64,000 nt of DNA from Chitinophaga pinensis (GTDB lineage: Bacteria; Bacteroidota; Bacteroidia; Chitinophagales; Chitinophagaceae), in NCBI GenBank assembly GCA_902167325.1, contig LR632930.1, positions 620,001-684,000 of the forward strand, written 5' to 3'. The stretch's first letter is position 1; the number at the start of each line of letters is the position of its first letter. The notes below the pieces were generated by a model. That model was not told the DNA's origin. It did not search any database and saw only the letters and a program-made list of their open reading frames with translations. The translations under genes and the position numbers were made by a program. Shown one piece after another: positions 62,383 through 64,000 of this stretch.

Positions 62383-62618
62383 ATAAGCTTGAAAGCATGT
62401 TAATCAACCAACCTGATCATCGCCCGTCTTCCTTCTCCCCTGCCCGCCTCTTAACACTGCATACCTGGTGCCTCCGGTACATGCAACCCGGGAGCTATAC
62501 CCTGCACTTCCAGCCTGACCGCTCCGGCTATACGTTACGCAGGAGAATACAAATAAGGGTATGAATGCCATCATTTACCGAAACCAACTAATCTGATTAT
62601 TGCCTAATTTTACCGTCT
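62383..62618. other. Upstream region of nadB
   Basis: No gene is evident. A sequence TAATTTTA at 62605-62612, one base off TAnnTTTG, ends 6 bp before the nadB ATG and resembles the close spacing seen before porZ and the 31568 gene. Confidence 0.3.
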
Positions 62619-64000
62619 ATGCATCAAACGGATTTTCTGGTAGTAGGCTCAGGCATCGCAGGGCTTACGTATGCGCTGAAAGTGGCCGGTGAGTTCCCGG
62701 ACAAAAAGGTTACCATCATAACCAAGACACGGGAGGATGAAACCAATACCAAATACGCTCAGGGTGGCGTAGCCGTGGTGAACGACCTGGAAAACGACAG
62801 CTTCGAGAAACATATTGAAGATACACTGATCGCCGGCGACGGACTCTGCAATGAAAAGATCGTTGAAATCGTCGTGAAAGAAGGGCCCGACCGGGTAAAC
62901 GAACTCATCGCCTGGGGCGCCCAGTTCGATAAATCGCCCGATGGAGACCTCTCTCTCGGCAAAGAAGGCGGCCATTCCGAGTTCCGCGTGATCCATCATA
63001 AAGATGTAACCGGCCGCGAAATCGAAAGGGCACTCCTCGAAGCAGTACGCCGCAGCAAAAACATCGAAGTTATCACCCACTGCTTCGTACTCGATCTCAT
63101 CACCCAGCACCACCTGGGCTACCTCGTTACCAAATCCACCCTCGACATAGAATGCTACGGCATCTATGTCCTCAATCTCAAGACCAATAAGATCGAAAAA
63201 ATCCTGTCCCGCGTTACACTCCTTGCCACCGGCGGTAACGGACAGGTTTACCGTACCACCACCAACCCTACCATCGCTACGGGCGACGGGGTGGCCATGG
63301 TGTACCGCGCCAAAGGCCGTATCGAAAACATGGAGTTCATCCAGTTTCACCCTACGGCATTATATCAGGTAGGTGTTAGCGGACAATCGTTCCTCATCAC
63401 CGAAGCCGTTCGTGGCGATGGGGGCATCCTCCGGAATGCCAGCGGGGAAGATTTCATGCATAAATACGACCAGCGGCTTTCACTGGCCCCGCGCGATATT
63501 GTGGCCCGCGCCATAGACTCTGAAATGAAGATCACCGGTACCGAACACGTGTACCTCGACTGCCGGCATATGGATCTGGAGAAGTTTATCCATCACTTCC
63601 CCAACATTTACGAAAAGTGCCGCTCTATCGGGATAGACATTTCGAAAGACATGATCCCCGTAGCTCCGGCAGCCCATTATAGCTGCGGCGGTGTTAAGAC
63701 CGATGAGTACGGCCGCACCTCTATCCGCAACCTGTATGCCTGTGGCGAGCTTGCCAGTACAGGCCTGCATGGTGCCAACCGCCTGGCCTCCAACTCCCTG
63801 CTGGAAGCCATGGTATTTGCACACCGCTGCTACCTCGATGCCATCAAAACAATTGAGCATACCGCCATCCGGCCGGATGTTCCGGACTGGAACACCCTCG
63901 GCACCAATGCCCCCAAAGAGATGATCCTCATCACGCAGAGCCTGAAAGAGCTGAAGCAGATCATGAGCGATTACGTAGGTATCGTGCGTACCAATGTACG
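62619..64000 (+). CDS. nadB: L-aspartate oxidase (partial, C-terminus outside window)
   Basis: FAD enzyme that oxidises aspartate to iminoaspartate in the first step of NAD synthesis. From the ATG at 62619 the frame stays open to the window end (about 460 codons; the family has 510-540). The FAD dinucleotide fold is FLVVGSGIAGLTYALKVA. Others in order: TKYAQGGVAVV, HHKDVTGREIERAL, ATGGNGQVYRTTTNP, EFIQFHPTALY, the catalytic region LITEAVRGDGGILRN, SLAPRDIVARAID, and HYSCGGVKTDEYGRTS with LYACGELASTGLHGANRLASNSLLE (read as ACGELASTGLHGANRLAS). Fumarate reductase flavoproteins are related, but this motif set is NadB. nadC lies in the same window but is not adjacent. Confidence 0.94.
   Translation, partial: MHQTDFLVVGSGIAGLTYALKVAGEFPDKKVTIITKTREDETNTKYAQGGVAVVNDLENDSFEKHIEDTLIAGDGLCNEKIVEIVVKEGPDRVNELIAWGAQFDKSPDGDLSLGKEGGHSEFRVIHHKDVTGREIERALLEAVRRSKNIEVITHCFVLDLITQHHLGYLVTKSTLDIECYGIYVLNLKTNKIEKILSRVTLLATGGNGQVYRTTTNPTIATGDGVAMVYRAKGRIENMEFIQFHPTALYQVGVSGQSFLITEAVRGDGGILRNASGEDFMHKYDQRLSLAPRDIVARAIDSEMKITGTEHVYLDCRHMDLEKFIHHFPNIYEKCRSIGIDISKDMIPVAPAAHYSCGGVKTDEYGRTSIRNLYACGELASTGLHGANRLASNSLLEAMVFAHRCYLDAIKTIEHTAIRPDVPDWNTLGTNAPKEMILITQSLKELKQIMSDYVGIVRTNV

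Overview
The window reads as chromosome of a Bacteroidota member, most likely a Chitinophagaceae species close to Chitinophaga. This is inferred from three tandem SusC/SusD outer-membrane pairs, the type IX secretion (T9SS) core gldKLMN plus porZ, DUF4783 and DUF4271 proteins, sparse Shine-Dalgarno sequences, and several TAnnTTTG (Bacteroidota-type -7) promoter elements. No rRNA, intact tRNA, CRISPR array or intact insertion sequence was seen.

Region 1-13.8 kb (all minus strand): three SusCD pairs in tandem, separated by strong hairpin terminators. The last SusD is cut by the window start. No glycoside hydrolase, sulfatase, peptidase or dedicated regulator lies among them, so the substrates cannot be named. 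13.8-15.2 kb holds a solitary IS1595-like transposase relative whose catalytic residues look lost, with an inverted repeat just before its start.

Region 15.2-31.4 kb is mostly housekeeping: an RND/MMPL exporter, porZ-recO, lpxH, a LUD-domain gene, ftsH, rsfS, birA, an aldo/keto reductase, a YciH/SUI1-family gene, a lipid kinase, nadC, a DUF4783 gene and gpmI. The gpmI reading frame is broken by one extra A in an A6 run. 31.5-35.6 kb holds a lipoprotein overlapping uvrC, a DinB-like gene and a Crp-like regulator.

Region 35.6-40.5 kb is the T9SS core operon gldK-gldL-gldM-gldN. It is followed by a DUF255/YyaL thioredoxin-fold protein, hemD with a DUF4271 membrane protein, hemW and gpsA.

Region 47.5-61.3 kb is a coherent efflux locus. 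One minus-strand run encodes adaptor, ABC ATPase, a possible small membrane protein, two MacB/FtsX-type permeases, a second ABC ATPase, TolC and a second adaptor. Divergent from it are an NtrC-type sigma-54 response regulator and its histidine kinase. The 312-bp divergent intergenic region carries a near-consensus sigma-54 promoter facing the efflux genes and, about 110 bp further upstream, a perfect 6-5-6 inverted repeat that looks like an activator site. This is the best-supported regulatory circuit in the window.

The right end has a YhhN-family membrane protein, a 635-bp gene-free stretch containing about 19 imperfect tandem units with a strict 11-bp period, and the 5' part of nadB running off the window.
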